NCBI GenBank assembly: GCA_021029095.1
Contig: JAJOHG010000022.1
Span: 186,001-250,000 of the forward strand
Source: Phellopilus nigrolimitatus
Lineage: Eukaryota > Basidiomycota > Agaricomycetes > Hymenochaetales > Hymenochaetaceae
Length of the DNA: 64,000 nucleotides
Direction: 5' to 3'
Numbering within the stretch: position 1 is the first letter of the stretch; each line of letters starts with the position of its first letter. A model generated the notes under the pieces. It made no database searches, had not been told where the DNA came from, and worked only from the letters and a program-made list of their open reading frames with translations. The translations under genes were made by a program, and so were the position numbers. Of the stretch, positions 39,893-53,211 are shown piece by piece.

Positions 39893-41329
39893 ATGTCCAA
39901 CCATTGCACTCTACCTGACGGTTCCACCTTTGACGATGACGCTATGGTAAGTCACTTTATGTGATATCAAACCGTCCTTTAAATTTACAGCAATCGCAGG
40001 AGCCGCCACATGATAACTACGAAAGATTCATTGAACCACGACACTTGACAATTGGCACCTATGATATACAGGACAAGCCGTCTCACACGACATACGCCTG
40101 TGATTCTCTCTTACCCCTGGGCCCGGATAACGTGTCAACAAGGGGTTCGGGATCCGTGCCACAGGATTATTCAGATATTGACTTCAGAAATTACCCATCC
40201 TCGCCGGGTCACTTGGTTACAAACCAAGGTCACAATGTAGATTTCCAAGATGGACGAGGTCCCTTCTCGTGGACAGAAGATTATGGAACCAACACGTTAG
40301 GCTCGTCGAATATTCCATCATTACTCGATGATTGGGGAGGATCGCAATACGATCAGGGACATGAACTTGGTGTGTCTCCCAAATTTATAGCATAACCGAG
40401 AACAGTATTAATATATCTAGGCTATGAGCACTCTGGTTTACCTCAGTCTGGCTTATTAGCGCAGCCATTCCCCGGTGTGGATGGATTATTGGGCTTCCAC
40501 CATTTAAACACTTCAGGCCCTTTACCGCCTTTGCATTCATTTGCGCCTGCATCACCCTTCATGTGTGAATCAAATTGTGTGGAAGGGTTTCCATCTCTGA
40601 TGGATTCATTTCACTTGGATTCGCCACTAGCTATGCATGTCAGTCAGCCTAGACTTTTCGACGGTGTTCAATTGCCGCCGCCATTGCCTTCTATCAATAA
40701 CAATAGTATCCATGGTCGTATGGAAGATTGTTATTCTCCAAAGGGTCCACCCACAACTACACCAACATTGAGAAAACCCCGTGCTGATAAACGTAACTCA
40801 AAGCCTATAACTGTTGAAGATCTTGCACATGACAACAGTAGATTTGCAAAAGTAGTCAAGGCATTTCTTTCAATTGAAGACCCAGAAAGCAGAACAGTAC
40901 CTGAAATAGCAAAGAGGGTCGGTGATCTTTATGCTGGACAGTATGCAGATTTTGAAGGTGTAAAAGTGGGTTGTGCCTTTTATCACTACTGAGTGATTGC
41001 TTAATTTATTGATGCAGCGGATGGTCAATGATGTACTGCAGAAGCACAAAGCATTTTGGCACCCAGGGAGAGGTTCACCATACCAGCTTACCCTTGCAGA
41101 AGGACGAGCACGAAGAGAATTCCCATCAAATAGCAAGCATCAAGTCAGATCACACTATGATGAAAACACATTTTGTCCATCAAAGAGTGGAAAGCGCAAG
41201 AAATCCAAACAAGCAGCAAAGGGACAGAAAAGAGCTCGTTACTCAAAGACTGAGGACATGTTACAGCCAGGATCTTTTAGAGGGTCAAGTCAAAGTGAGC
41301 AAAGTGAAATTGTGCAGAGAACTATCTAA
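39893..41329 (+). CDS. Putative DNA-binding protein, winged-helix-like C-terminal domain
   Basis: Four exons, 39893-39946, 39991-40369, 40421-40965 and 41018-41329, join in frame to 429 residues (introns gtaagt...acag, gtgtgt...ctag, gtgggt...gcag). The N-terminal 280 residues are disordered, rich in S, P, D and N. A conserved-looking block follows: ITVEDLAHDNSRFAKVVKAF, ESRTVPEIAKRVGDLYAGQY, DFEGVKRMVNDVLQKHKAFW, HPGRGSPYQLTLAEGR, then a basic tail (SGKRKKSKQAAKGQKRARYS) that looks like a nuclear localisation signal. The helix-helix-strand layout recalls a winged helix, but I do not recognise the family. Codons are AT-richer than in neighbouring genes. Confidence 0.6.
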
Positions 41330-41953
41330 TTGAAAGCTAGTACCAGAGCAACTTGAAGATCTACCAGTGGACATAAAGGTAAGATTTTATGGAATACCAG
41401 AAAATATGTGTGGCTTATTATGGACACTTAATACTATTTAGGATGACATAAACATATATCCATGTGCTCAGGTGAATTCAAGTGAAAGAAATAATTTGCA
41501 ATCATGCCTAAGAGACTCTCATTTAATTAATATCCATGACGGGACGTGATATACTGTATATGCACCTGCGTTGCTCATTGTAGATATTTCACGACCAAGA
41601 TACCTCTATGATTTAGTTATTGAAAACATTTCATTGTGCCCGTCTGGAACATACTGCGTTCTAGATAAAGCTCTGTCGGCAGCATATCAACCAGACCGAA
41701 CGTCAAATCTGGCCACTTGTAGTCGTGACATAGGTCCTTGTAACGCCAACATCGGGTATTACGGTGACAATGTGCGGGAGGAGTAAACCATTCCCCGCCT
41801 TGCTTTCACACGACTAGTACGGCCTGCCTGTCCGTGAATAATATTACATGTATATGAATAAGTTGCATAAGAAAAAGCTTCATAGATAATAGCACAAGCA
41901 ACCAGCCTACCAAACCAAGGATATATTACGAACATAAAGTCGGAACTGACATC
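41330..41953. other. Intergenic region between convergent genes
   Basis: About 620 AT-rich bases. A 70-codon frame (41571-41786) has no recognisable homology or splice partners. I see no gene. Confidence 0.4.
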
Positions 41954-43969
<2,016 letters not shown>

Positions 43970-46900
43970 CTAGTCATCGTCTTCATCGTCTTCATCTCGT
44001 CCTCCAGACTTGAAGAGCGCCATAAGATCTTCCAATCCAAGTCGGGAGTTCTTCAACTTGTCTCCGCTAAGGGCGGCGGCAGCAAGCTCACGTTTCTTTT
44101 CTTGTAAGGCGAGGATGCGTTCTTCAACCGTCTGTTCGATGGTCAATTTATAGATATTGACATTCCGAGTCTGTCCGAATCGGTGGGCTCGATCAAATGC
44201 TTGATCCTGTTATAAGCCTGGTCAGAGCTACTTCTGGCGTAAGCTAGTGCAACGCCGTCACCTCTAGTGCTGGGTTCCACCACATATCCACGAGGATGAC
44301 GTTATTGCAAGCAGTCAAATTCAAGCCTGAAAAAAAATGTTTAGTTCACAAGTGAAATTGTACACGAGTCCGTACTAACCTGTGCTTCCTGCCTTGAATG
44401 AGATAAGGATGATTTTGGTGGTTTTACTGTTGCGAATCTCCGCTAAACTTTCTTCACGTTGGTCCTTTCGCATAGAGCCGTCGTCTTAGACATAAAAATT
44501 AATTTCATCTAACACCGAATAGAAGTCGATACTAAAAGCGTCTTACATCTCACATACTTTCAATCCTTCGCTCCGAAGGAATGGTTGTACTAAATCCAGC
44601 ATAGATGTGAACTGCGAAAAAATTATTGTTTTCTCCTCGCCATCCGTACGGTCCTTAATATCCCGCAAAATCTGCAAAATCATTCGTATTTTGGCCGAAT
44701 CCGGTGGAAGTGAGCCTACTCCCAAAGCGAGAGATTTACGACGAGCACGGCTTGCGAGAACTTCACAATCAAAGCAATACTGTGCTTCTGCTGCATCTTT
44801 TGCATTTAGAGCTGTCAGGCTATTATATGTTCAGTACGTAATCTGTGTTTGATAAAGTACGGAACACTCACATAGTCTGGCACATTTGACACTTTCGTGC
44901 AGATGAGACATCCATCTGGCCGAAGATGTCGGCAAGGTCATCAGCGTCCTCCAGATCCTTCCCATCCTTCGCGGGTTTAGGGTCCACAGCCTCTTTGTCT
45001 TCAGCGAAGTCCTTGGAGACCAAGGAGGGTGATTGCAAGCTGCGAGACTTCATTCAAAAAAACCCATTTCGGATAAACACCAAATATACCTTGTCGGAGA
45101 CGGAGTAGCAGAACTAACATCGAGGTGTAGTTTCTTGATTGCTCGCCGTTCTTGAGGAATTTGTTTAACGTAAGCTCGACTTTACTTTCTATTGCGCTGT
45201 AGAAGTCTCGCTCGTCAACATCGAATAAACATGTGACGATGTTGATCTTGCGATCAGGAAGCTCGACGATAGGCTTGCCGTTAAGCACCGTGTCCTTTTT
45301 ACGACGCAGCATGACCGCTTTGAGGACCACCTATACAAATCCAAATCAGCCACATACACGACAAACAAATATAACTAATTGAATAACCTGAAGCCTCTTC
45401 ATCGCTCTCACCGATTTCCCCGATTTTACTGGTTTGTTAATTTGATTGTTGAAAGTCTCCCAGTCATTCAGCGGACGAATTCTCAAGAATTTCAGAAGAG
45501 AGAAAAGCTCCTCGACATTGTTCTGCCTAATGACAAATTTAGCCCGTAGATTGATTAAAAAAAACGCTCATTCTGACATCGGTGTTCCAGTTAGAGCCCA
45601 GCGGTATTTGCCTTCCAGTGCGCAGCAAGCGATTGCTGCTTTCGTGTTTCTGTTCTTGATGTTATGTGCTTCATCTTGAGTAGTAAGTGCGTCAGTCGAC
45701 TTGACTACATTGGTATCCAAATCAGAGTCGACATACCGAGAGCAATTCTCCACCACTTCAAATGAAACAATGCATCCATGATCTTTTTAGGTTTTCCCGA
45801 CGCTTTCTTCTTAGCCACCGTCCGACCAAAATTGCTTGTTTCATCGCTTAAGCTATCGTCATCATCGTCATCGGAAGAATCCTTTGATCGAGATTTAGAT
45901 TTCGCAGAAGCTTTTTCCAGTTGTCTCTTCTCAAAAGCTCCGTATTCGGAAGACAAAACACTATACGACGTGATCTATGTTTCCCAAATGAGTGTAGCTA
46001 TTTTCCTTCATGCATATAGATACTCACCACTACATGCGCCCGCTTAAGCACATCAGGATCTTTGAAGAGTGTTATATGTTGGTTGTTATGTGTTTATCGT
46101 AGAATTACGAAGCTGAGAACTTACTGGCAGTTCGAGTGGGACCATGGTGCTCGATCACACGTAGGCCAACAGCCATCTTGCTGATTTCTTGAGCCCATTG
46201 AGAGACCAAGGCCACCGGGCAGACGACACTGACGACAGCTGATAAGCAATCCGATCATTCTGAGAGTTGTCAGTGACCCACATAGTCGACGCAGCGAAAC
46301 CAGCGTCCCTATCGGCCTTCCGCGGACGCCCGTCGACGATGCGAGTCAGAGTTTGGATAGTCTTTCCCAACCTGTTACAAATAGCAAGATGTCAGTGACG
46401 TATCATCATAAATGAGGCGAAATCATATTCACCCCATATCATCGGCAAGGATTCCACCGTTCTTCTTGCCAGTCTCACGCTCCGCCATCCAAACACGTCC
46501 CAGAACCTGATGAGGCAAAAGCTTTATTTCGTCGTGGAACCCGTTGACAGTAGAGAGTCGCATGTCAATTTCCGCACTGGAGTCATTCATGCTAGTCGAG
46601 AGAAGATCCTGAAGTTCACGCTCGGCTTCCGCTGCTGTCTTCTTGGGGTCATATAAGTTGTCAACGGCTGGCTCGTCGAACGTTTCCCATACAGGCCCGT
46701 TACTCGCTGACGCGCGTAGAGATGGAGGTGGATTAGATGGAGCCTTAATTGTCGTCGGAGGCATTTTGAATGGTGTCGGATCCGTCTTTGAACCAGGCAT
46801 CTGTGAGACACTGAATTTCATCCATAGAATAGAGTTGGGTTCTCAATGAATATCACTATTTCATTTAGGCAAGCTGAAGCAAGACTTACAGACCCGCGGG

Positions 46901-47294
46901 TGCTTCCTCATCGTCAGACCATACCAGACGCTTCGCCTGCTTCGTTGGTTTCACATTGTCTCCCTGCGTCTCAGCATCAGAGTCTTCCAAGTCGACTATC
47001 ACAGTAGCTTTGTTCACAGCTGACGGGAGGGCAGAACGTTGACGGGAGTGTTCAATGACTGGGCTGGACTCGGCCGATGATATTGTCTAGTTTGTCAAAC
47101 ATCTCCTAATTGAAGCCCGAGCGAGTTTCAATACGAAGGGAGATACATACAATGATTGAATTATCAGAAGATATGGGCAGGGTCTTGGATACCTTGCGCA
47201 GTTGGCCGCCTTTGGCGGGGAACAACTCCGTCGCGCCCGACTGGGTCAGCTTCTTGCGACTGTCATGCATTGGACAGTCCAGATGAGAACCCAT
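43970..47294 (-). CDS. SNF2-family ATPase, RAD5/RAD16/ULS1 type
   Basis: Probable start 47294 or the internal Met at 47270 ([16 protein letters not shown]); many short introns. The N-terminus is disordered and acidic ([14 protein letters not shown]). The core shows [36 protein letters not shown] (Walker A), [30 protein letters not shown] (motif II), [27 protein letters not shown], a short Cys-rich insertion (ARKCQMCQT ... AQYCFDCE) between the two lobes, [20 protein letters not shown], and [20 protein letters not shown], ending with an acidic tail ([11 protein letters not shown], stop 43970). The inter-lobe Cys motifs are the RING-like position of RAD5/RAD16/ULS1 proteins; the RING looks reduced. 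Nuclear DNA-dependent ATPase of repair or SUMO-targeted remodelling. X2 is inserted 165 bp upstream. Confidence 0.85.
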
Positions 47295-47536
47295 ATGATG
47301 TCAAACACGAAACACGCACAAGTCTTCCATGCGGATTGTCGAGCACAGATGCCGGATAAAGTTGAAGTCTGTGGAAAGGCAGTGGATGAACGTTGAAAAC
47401 ACGAGTCAGCTGACGCGCTCACGCACTCACGTGTTCAGCGCCGCGTCTGTCACACCATACTGTCACAAAAGCGGCAACGACCCATGTACAGCAACGACTC
47501 ACCTTGTGCACAGACCAATCAAAACAGCACCGTTTC

Positions 47537-47832
47537 TAAAGAAATCCTGCAATAGAAAACCGGCTCAGTCTAGACGGTACAAGACTCTATATTCAGACTA
47601 GCTACCTGCAATAGAAAACCGGCTATTTACAGGCAGTCAATATGAAAGTAAACTAATGGTAAAGAATAGATACGCACCTCAGTCTAGACGGTACAAGACT
47701 GAGGTGCGCATATAGACAGAAAAATTGTAAATAGTCAGCCGCAGCCGCGATCACATAATATGAGACAAAATAAAAATGGAAATGCGTTGCCACCGACACG
47801 CGAGCCGCTTATGTCATACCCATATTTCAACA
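47537..47832 (-). repeat. E3 3' LTR
   Basis: 296 bp; on the element strand it runs TGTTGAAATATGGG ... GGATTTCTTTA. It contains internal repeats: CTGCAATAGAAAACCGGCT twice and CAGTCTAGACGGTACAAGAC twice, the second pair forming an inverted pattern with CTCAGTCT/AGACTGAG. Confidence 0.95.
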
Positions 47833-47843
47833 CTCCCCCTCGG
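47833..47843 (-). other. E3 polypurine tract
   Basis: CCGAGGGGGAG on the minus strand, directly before the 3' LTR. Confidence 0.8.
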
Positions 47844-47852
47844 ATCGGCGTG

Positions 47853-50800
47853 TCAATCCATGCCCAACAATTCAATACACTTCCAATGAGTAATCGCCGG
47901 GAGCGGTTTGGTAAGCAAATCTGCCGGGTTTTCGTCGCCACGAACGTGAATAAATTCCACGCGACCCTTCTTCACTTCATCTCGCACGTGATGAACGGGG
48001 ATGTCAATGTGCTTTGTACGTGAGTGGAAAACTGGGTTAGCGACCATCTGAATAGCCGCTTGATTGTCGACGTAAATTTTGATGGGTTCGTCACCAAATC
48101 CCCGTCCGATTTCCTGAAAAAAGTTGCGCAGCCACAGTCCTTCACGAGTGCAATTTGATGCCGCAATATACTCCGCTTCTGCCGTTGACATTGCAACCAC
48201 TGTTTGCTTCTTCGCCTTCCATCCGATCGGTCCACCGTTGACAATGAATACATATCCGCCAATAGATTTGCGATCTCCGAGGTCTCCTGCCCAATCCGAA
48301 TCCGAATACCCAATCGGTTTCATCATCTCCGCTGCTCCCCCTCGATAGACGATGCCAAGATCCATCGTACCTTTCAAATACCGTAGTACGCGCTTCGCCG
48401 CGAGCCAATGTATAGCTTTCGGTTTCTGGAGGAACCGCGCTAGTATATTCACGGCTAGGACAATGTCAATTCGGAGTACTGTCGCCAGGAATAGTAGTTC
48501 TCCGATTAAGCTTGAGAAGGGCCAGGGCTGAATTTCAAAACCTTCCGATTCATCTTGTTCAAAAAGAGATAGCGCATTACGCGCCATCGGTGTTTGGACG
48601 GTGTTCGCATCGAGAAGTCCATATTTTTCTAGTGCCCGCTTAATTTTAATCGGTGCCGAGATCTTGACCCATCCGCCTCGGACATTCTTTTCCACTGTCA
48701 GACCTAGTTGTACGGCACGTTGTGTCGTGAACTTCTCCTTGAATTGGAAATCGGACCCTATTTCTTTCCTGAAACGAGTGGCTTCATTATTCTTCTCCGA
48801 CGCCGAATCACACGCTGCCGTGCAATCATCCACGTGCGTTGCCACTAAAGACTCCCCCTCGGCGTCGGCCCGGTGATAGACACTAGGAGCCGACACGAGG
48901 CGATGAAAACCGTGCCGCTCGAGTCGGCTGGATAGATGATCGGCCCAAGCGCGAGCGCCTTGACGTAAGCCGTAAAGGGCTCGATTAAGATGGCATACAG
49001 GGTCGGGAACGCCCGACGGAGCGAAATTAATGAGTCCGGTTGGAAATTCAACGACTAAGTCCTTTTTGTCGAGAGGACTGTGCAAGTAAGCGGAGTTGAT
49101 GTCGATGGTGACTAAGTCAGTGGACGAGTTCGCGCTGAGTGCCATGACCAATTTTGCCGCAATATAATCACCGGATGCCGCAAAAGTTTCACCAAATTCT
49201 AGTCCGGGGACCTGAGAATCTCCGCGAGCCACCCATCGGGCACGATAATCTAGTGATCCGTCTGCATTTTCCTTGATATTGAAAACCCACATGCCTTGAA
49301 TCACATGCATGTCGTCGGGGCGGGAAATAACTTTCCACACGTCCATGCCGGCCAATTTACTTAATTCATATAGCATTTGTGTTTTCCACTCTGCGTGCTG
49401 CGCAGAGTGAAGAGCCTCGTTCGCTGAGCGGGGGATGGGAATCCCCGCTACAACCCGTCTTGATTTAGTAGCGTTAGCATGTTCAGCGGCACTCGGGGAA
49501 CGGTCCAAGTGCGCGAGCGTATGCTGTTGCTCAATTCCTGCGGCACGTCGATCAGTAGTGCGCGGGACACGCGCGGATCTACGCGGATTAACCTCAGGAG
49601 GATCGACATTATCCTCCCTCTGTGCTCTGACTTCTGGCTCGGAATGGGAAACCATGTCGTCTGAGTCATCGTCGGCGATATATTCATCGACGGAGGATCG
49701 ACGCCTAGCGATACGACCCTGTTCATCGAAAATGACGTCGCGAGAGAACGTGATCTCGCGGGTGACCGGATTCAAAACCTTCCAAGCAGCATCTTCACGT
49801 ACACCGACAAAAACTCCGCGCTCCGCTTTTGGATCAAGTTTCTTACGCAGCTCAGGGGCGACGCGGACGTACGCAGTACAACCAAAGATTCGGAGATGGC
49901 CGACGTCAGGCTTTTGTCCGTGCAGTAACTCGAAAGGGGTCTTCCCAGGGTCCAGAAACGTGGCGCTGAGACGATTATGACAATATGTAAAATATGCATA
50001 CGCTTCTGCCCAATAAGCCCTGGGAAGGTTGGCTGTAAACAGCATGGAGCGTACGGCATCGGCACCCGTGCGATTCATTCGTTCGGCCAGACCATTCTGC
50101 TCGTGACGGTGTGGAGCTGTCAGCCGATGTGTAATTCCATTGTCGATGTTGTAATCATGCATTCCTGCGTTGACAAACTCTGTGCCATTGTCTGAGTGAA
50201 GAGCCCGCACTGTCACGCTAAATTGGGTCTTCAGGAACGCAACGACAGCCTTCCATTTTGCAAGGACGGTTTCAGAGGATTTGTCCTTCAGGGCATACTG
50301 GAAGAGGTAACCGCTAGCTCCATCCGTAAATTTCAATGAATATATCGCTCCTCCAAACGATCGATCGAGCATATATTCAATATCTGAGTGAATCACATCA
50401 CCCGGCTTCTGTGACTGATCGGGGCGACTAGGTGCTGTAATGGCGGGGAGCTTGCCGAGAGTGCATCCTTCACATCTAGAGTGATGGTTTTGCCCGTGAG
50501 CGATCTCCATCCCAGTAACAGCTCCGGTCTCGGCCATGCTCCGTAATTTGTCCACCCCAGCGTGGGCGAAGCGCTCGTGCCAAACTTGAATGGATTGGTG
50601 CCTCTCGCGATCAGTGGTTACGAGATTGGTCGCTTCTCGGTTGACGGCCATACGCAAATGGTAGAGATTGCCGACCTGATTTCCGTAACCGAATGTAGAT
50701 CCATTTCGATTTAGATAGCACCGTCCGTTTGTGAAATTAACATTCACTCCGGAAGCCGCAAGCTTTGAAACTGACATGAGGCTCGATTCAATCTCTGGCG

Positions 50801-52157
50801 TGTGTAGTACACCTGAGATGGCAACCTCCGTCACTTCACCGTTGTGAATAAACTTAGCGACGATCGTCCCACGCCCGATCGCTTGGAGCGTGCCCCCCTT
50901 TTGAGCAGTAGTAATGTCAAACGGTTCGATAACCGTGTAATTTGAAAATTCGACTCGATGCTTTGCCATATGAGACGAGGCACCCGAATCCATAAGCCAT
51001 GCATTTTCAGTGAGACCCTGACCCCCTGTCTGCAAAGCGAAAGTTTTCGCAGGTGTGGCGGTCGCAAGATTAGCGCTCTCCGATTGGGAATCGGGCTTTT
51101 CCGCGGGGCTGGTGACATTCGCCGCCTCTTTGCCATTACCCGCATCTTTTCCGTTCCCGGACGGTGACGAGTCCTTTTTGGGTTTGGTGCACCTAGCTTG
51201 GACATGGCCGCGTTCGTTGCAATTCCAGCAAATCACTCCTGACCGGCCTCGTGTCTGGGGCCGACCCTGAGCATTGAGTCGCATTGCCGTCTCGTTTGAG
51301 GAAGCTTTCTGTTCCCCCTTGACCATATCGAGCTTAACCTGATGGACTTCTAGGATTTTGATAAGTGCTTCCGGATCGGACATAGTGTGACCTAGCATCG
51401 CAAACGAGTCCCAATCTCCGGTAAGTGATCCGAGGATGACCATCATCCAGTCCTCTTTGGAGAGCGATCCGCCGGCATTGATAAACATAGCACGGCGCTT
51501 GCGCATTTCTTGAATGTGGGTATCCATCCGTTCGGATGGTCCAATCCTCTTGGATCTAAGATTGGCGTTGGCAAGCGATTTTGCCATTACGTCTTGCTTC
51601 CCAAAACGTCCGTTGAGGGCATCCCAGAATTCTTTCGCTTCCTTCGTCGGATGCTCGGCTATGAGCGTCATGTCCACATTCAGCCCTATATGCGCTAGCG
51701 CGCGGCTGTTCTTCACTTTCCATGCCGCGTAATCGGGATGTGAAGGGGCTGGCTTCTTCTCCGTCCCATCGACATAACCAATTAGACTTTTAGACTCTAG
51801 TATCATTTCGATGACTGTCTTCCAAGGAAAGAAGTTCTCGCCAGTAACCTTCAGCTTGCTGTCATCAGACAGGGTCTGGATAGATGTCCCCTGCTCGTTA
51901 CTCGACATGCTGACTGGCTGCACCGGACTACCGGATGTGCTAGAATTACTCGGACTAGCTGGTTCTGGACCGTACCCTGGTGGAAAAGGCGCAGGGTCGT
52001 CTACTTCGCTCTCAACGTCGCCGTCTTCCGCGTTCTCGTCCTCCGAATCGGGTACCGCGGTCTCGCGAGCGTTTCTAGGGACTGTCGTATAGACTGGGAC
52101 TTCGTCGATCGAGATTCCTAGGGCCGCACGTTGTCCTCTAGTGAATCTAGGTAGCAT
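47853..52157 (-). CDS. E3 Gag-Pol polyprotein (copia order)
   Basis: 1,434 residues, uninterrupted, start ATG 52157 (MLPRFTRGQRAALGISIDEV). Gag with LKVTGENFFPWKTVIEMILE, zinc knuckle CWNCNERGHVQARC near residue 310, protease AWLMDSGASSHM near 386, pre-integrase VWHERFAHAGVDKL and CEGCTLGKLP, integrase with HSDIEY, ALHSDNGTEF and NGLAERMNR, reverse transcriptase with TIDINSAYLHSPLD and HVDDC near 1107, RNase H with YSDSDWAGD and STAEAEYIAASN, and a C-terminal GDENPADLLTKPL. The usual YVDD of copia reverse transcriptases is HVDD here; the two metal-binding aspartates are kept. The stop at 47853 lies 10 bases before the polypurine tract. Confidence 0.96.
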   Translation of the reverse strand: MLPRFTRGQRAALGISIDEVPVYTTVPRNARETAVPDSEDENAEDGDVESEVDDPAPFPPGYGPEPASPSNSSTSGSPVQPVSMSSNEQGTSIQTLSDDSKLKVTGENFFPWKTVIEMILESKSLIGYVDGTEKKPAPSHPDYAAWKVKNSRALAHIGLNVDMTLIAEHPTKEAKEFWDALNGRFGKQDVMAKSLANANLRSKRIGPSERMDTHIQEMRKRRAMFINAGGSLSKEDWMMVILGSLTGDWDSFAMLGHTMSDPEALIKILEVHQVKLDMVKGEQKASSNETAMRLNAQGRPQTRGRSGVICWNCNERGHVQARCTKPKKDSSPSGNGKDAGNGKEAANVTSPAEKPDSQSESANLATATPAKTFALQTGGQGLTENAWLMDSGASSHMAKHRVEFSNYTVIEPFDITTAQKGGTLQAIGRGTIVAKFIHNGEVTEVAISGVLHTPEIESSLMSVSKLAASGVNVNFTNGRCYLNRNGSTFGYGNQVGNLYHLRMAVNREATNLVTTDRERHQSIQVWHERFAHAGVDKLRSMAETGAVTGMEIAHGQNHHSRCEGCTLGKLPAITAPSRPDQSQKPGDVIHSDIEYMLDRSFGGAIYSLKFTDGASGYLFQYALKDKSSETVLAKWKAVVAFLKTQFSVTVRALHSDNGTEFVNAGMHDYNIDNGITHRLTAPHRHEQNGLAERMNRTGADAVRSMLFTANLPRAYWAEAYAYFTYCHNRLSATFLDPGKTPFELLHGQKPDVGHLRIFGCTAYVRVAPELRKKLDPKAERGVFVGVREDAAWKVLNPVTREITFSRDVIFDEQGRIARRRSSVDEYIADDDSDDMVSHSEPEVRAQREDNVDPPEVNPRRSARVPRTTDRRAAGIEQQHTLAHLDRSPSAAEHANATKSRRVVAGIPIPRSANEALHSAQHAEWKTQMLYELSKLAGMDVWKVISRPDDMHVIQGMWVFNIKENADGSLDYRARWVARGDSQVPGLEFGETFAASGDYIAAKLVMALSANSSTDLVTIDINSAYLHSPLDKKDLVVEFPTGLINFAPSGVPDPVCHLNRALYGLRQGARAWADHLSSRLERHGFHRLVSAPSVYHRADAEGESLVATHVDDCTAACDSASEKNNEATRFRKEIGSDFQFKEKFTTQRAVQLGLTVEKNVRGGWVKISAPIKIKRALEKYGLLDANTVQTPMARNALSLFEQDESEGFEIQPWPFSSLIGELLFLATVLRIDIVLAVNILARFLQKPKAIHWLAAKRVLRYLKGTMDLGIVYRGGAAEMMKPIGYSDSDWAGDLGDRKSIGGYVFIVNGGPIGWKAKKQTVVAMSTAEAEYIAASNCTREGLWLRNFFQEIGRGFGDEPIKIYVDNQAAIQMVANPVFHSRTKHIDIPVHHVRDEVKKGRVEFIHVRGDENPADLLTKPLPAITHWKCIELLGMD

Positions 52158-52203
52158 ATACCTTCAGTACCGTAACTCCGTAGTTTCTGTCGCAGTGGTT
52201 TAG

Positions 52204-52218
52204 GCAAGGCTCATAACC
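52204..52218 (-). other. E3 primer-binding site
   Basis: On the minus strand GGTTATGAGCCTTGC follows the 5' LTR directly. Its reverse complement (GCAAGGCTCATAACC as written on the plus strand) equals the anticodon arm of initiator tRNA-Met. The same 15 bases are used by the unrelated E1/E2 family. Confidence 0.7.
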
Positions 52219-52514
52219 TAAAGAAATCCTGCAATAGAAAACCGGCTCAGTCTAGACGGTACAAGACTCTATATTCAGACTAGCTACCTGCAATAGAAAA
52301 CCGGCTATTTACAGGCAGTCAATATGAAAGTAAACTAATGGTAAAGAATAGATACGCACCTCAGTCTAGACGGTACAAGACTGAGGTGCGCATATAGACA
52401 GAAAAATTGTAAATAGTCAGCCGCAGCCGCGATCACATAATATGAGACAAAATAAAAATGGAAATGCGTTGCCACCGACACGCGAGCCGCTTATGTCATA
52501 CCCATATTTCAACA
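52219..52514 (-). repeat. E3 5' LTR
   Basis: 296 bp, no difference seen to the other LTR; bounded by GTTTC on the outside and the primer-binding site inside. Confidence 0.95.
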
Positions 52515-53211
52515 GTTTCTCAATTAAATTTGCACATACTCTGATATACATAGTGGCAGACTACATAAAATTTATAAAGCAAACTGGCTTTGTGTATGTT
52601 TTAAAGATGTTGAAATACATCAAGATTGTGGTACTTTTTCTCAAATTGGAAACTGCACCTGAGGGTTTATCAGAAAGACTTGTCCCGGACTCAACAAAGA
52701 GTTCATATTTTTCTCTGAAACTTTACATGGCACGTTATGATATGCTATTACTCTCAAATATAAGATCTGGTAGCTCATAACAATCTTTTGAGCTCTTGGC
52801 TGTGTCTTCATTGAAGATCAATTGAGGATTTCTACTATCTTCACAGAGCATTGAGTTACAAGCACCGAACATGATTGTGTGGGACTTACATCTTTAAACT
52901 TTACAAATTATTTCATGGTATACTATCTATGCTCTGTGAATTTTATTGTATTTTAAATTGAAGTTCCCAGCTCAACAACCTGCATATATGCAGCCACCAG
53001 TGTTTGTGTCAGCTTTGTTAAACTAGTTTTACTGGAGGCCTTTGACAAACCCAATTTCAGCTAAAACTTATATTCACATTCAGGAACATCTCAAGACTTG
53101 TTGTGCAAAATTTTAGAACATTAGAGGTACCCGCTGCTGAGATATGAAGCCATCTCTGTTTAATGCCCTCAAAAGACAGCTCTGACAAACAATGACAAAT
53201 AGAGTCATCTA

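Larger units (their letters stand above)
47537..52514 (-). mobile_element. Intact Ty1/copia retrotransposon E3 (second family)
   Basis: 4,978 bp in X2, with 296-bp LTRs in which I see no difference and a 5-bp target duplication GTTTC (47532-47536, 52515-52519). The minus-strand order is LTR, primer-binding site, polyprotein, polypurine tract, LTR. The X1 copy has the same site unoccupied (around 30210). Its polyprotein has little similarity to E1/E2 beyond the motifs, so it is a distinct family. Identical LTRs and an open polyprotein point to very recent insertion. Confidence 0.96.

Noticed and set aside
39659..39904. 81-codon minus-strand frame between the helicase and the DNA-binding protein
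   Set aside because: Overlaps the start of the plus-strand gene, has no recognisable domain and no splice partners; probably promoter DNA.
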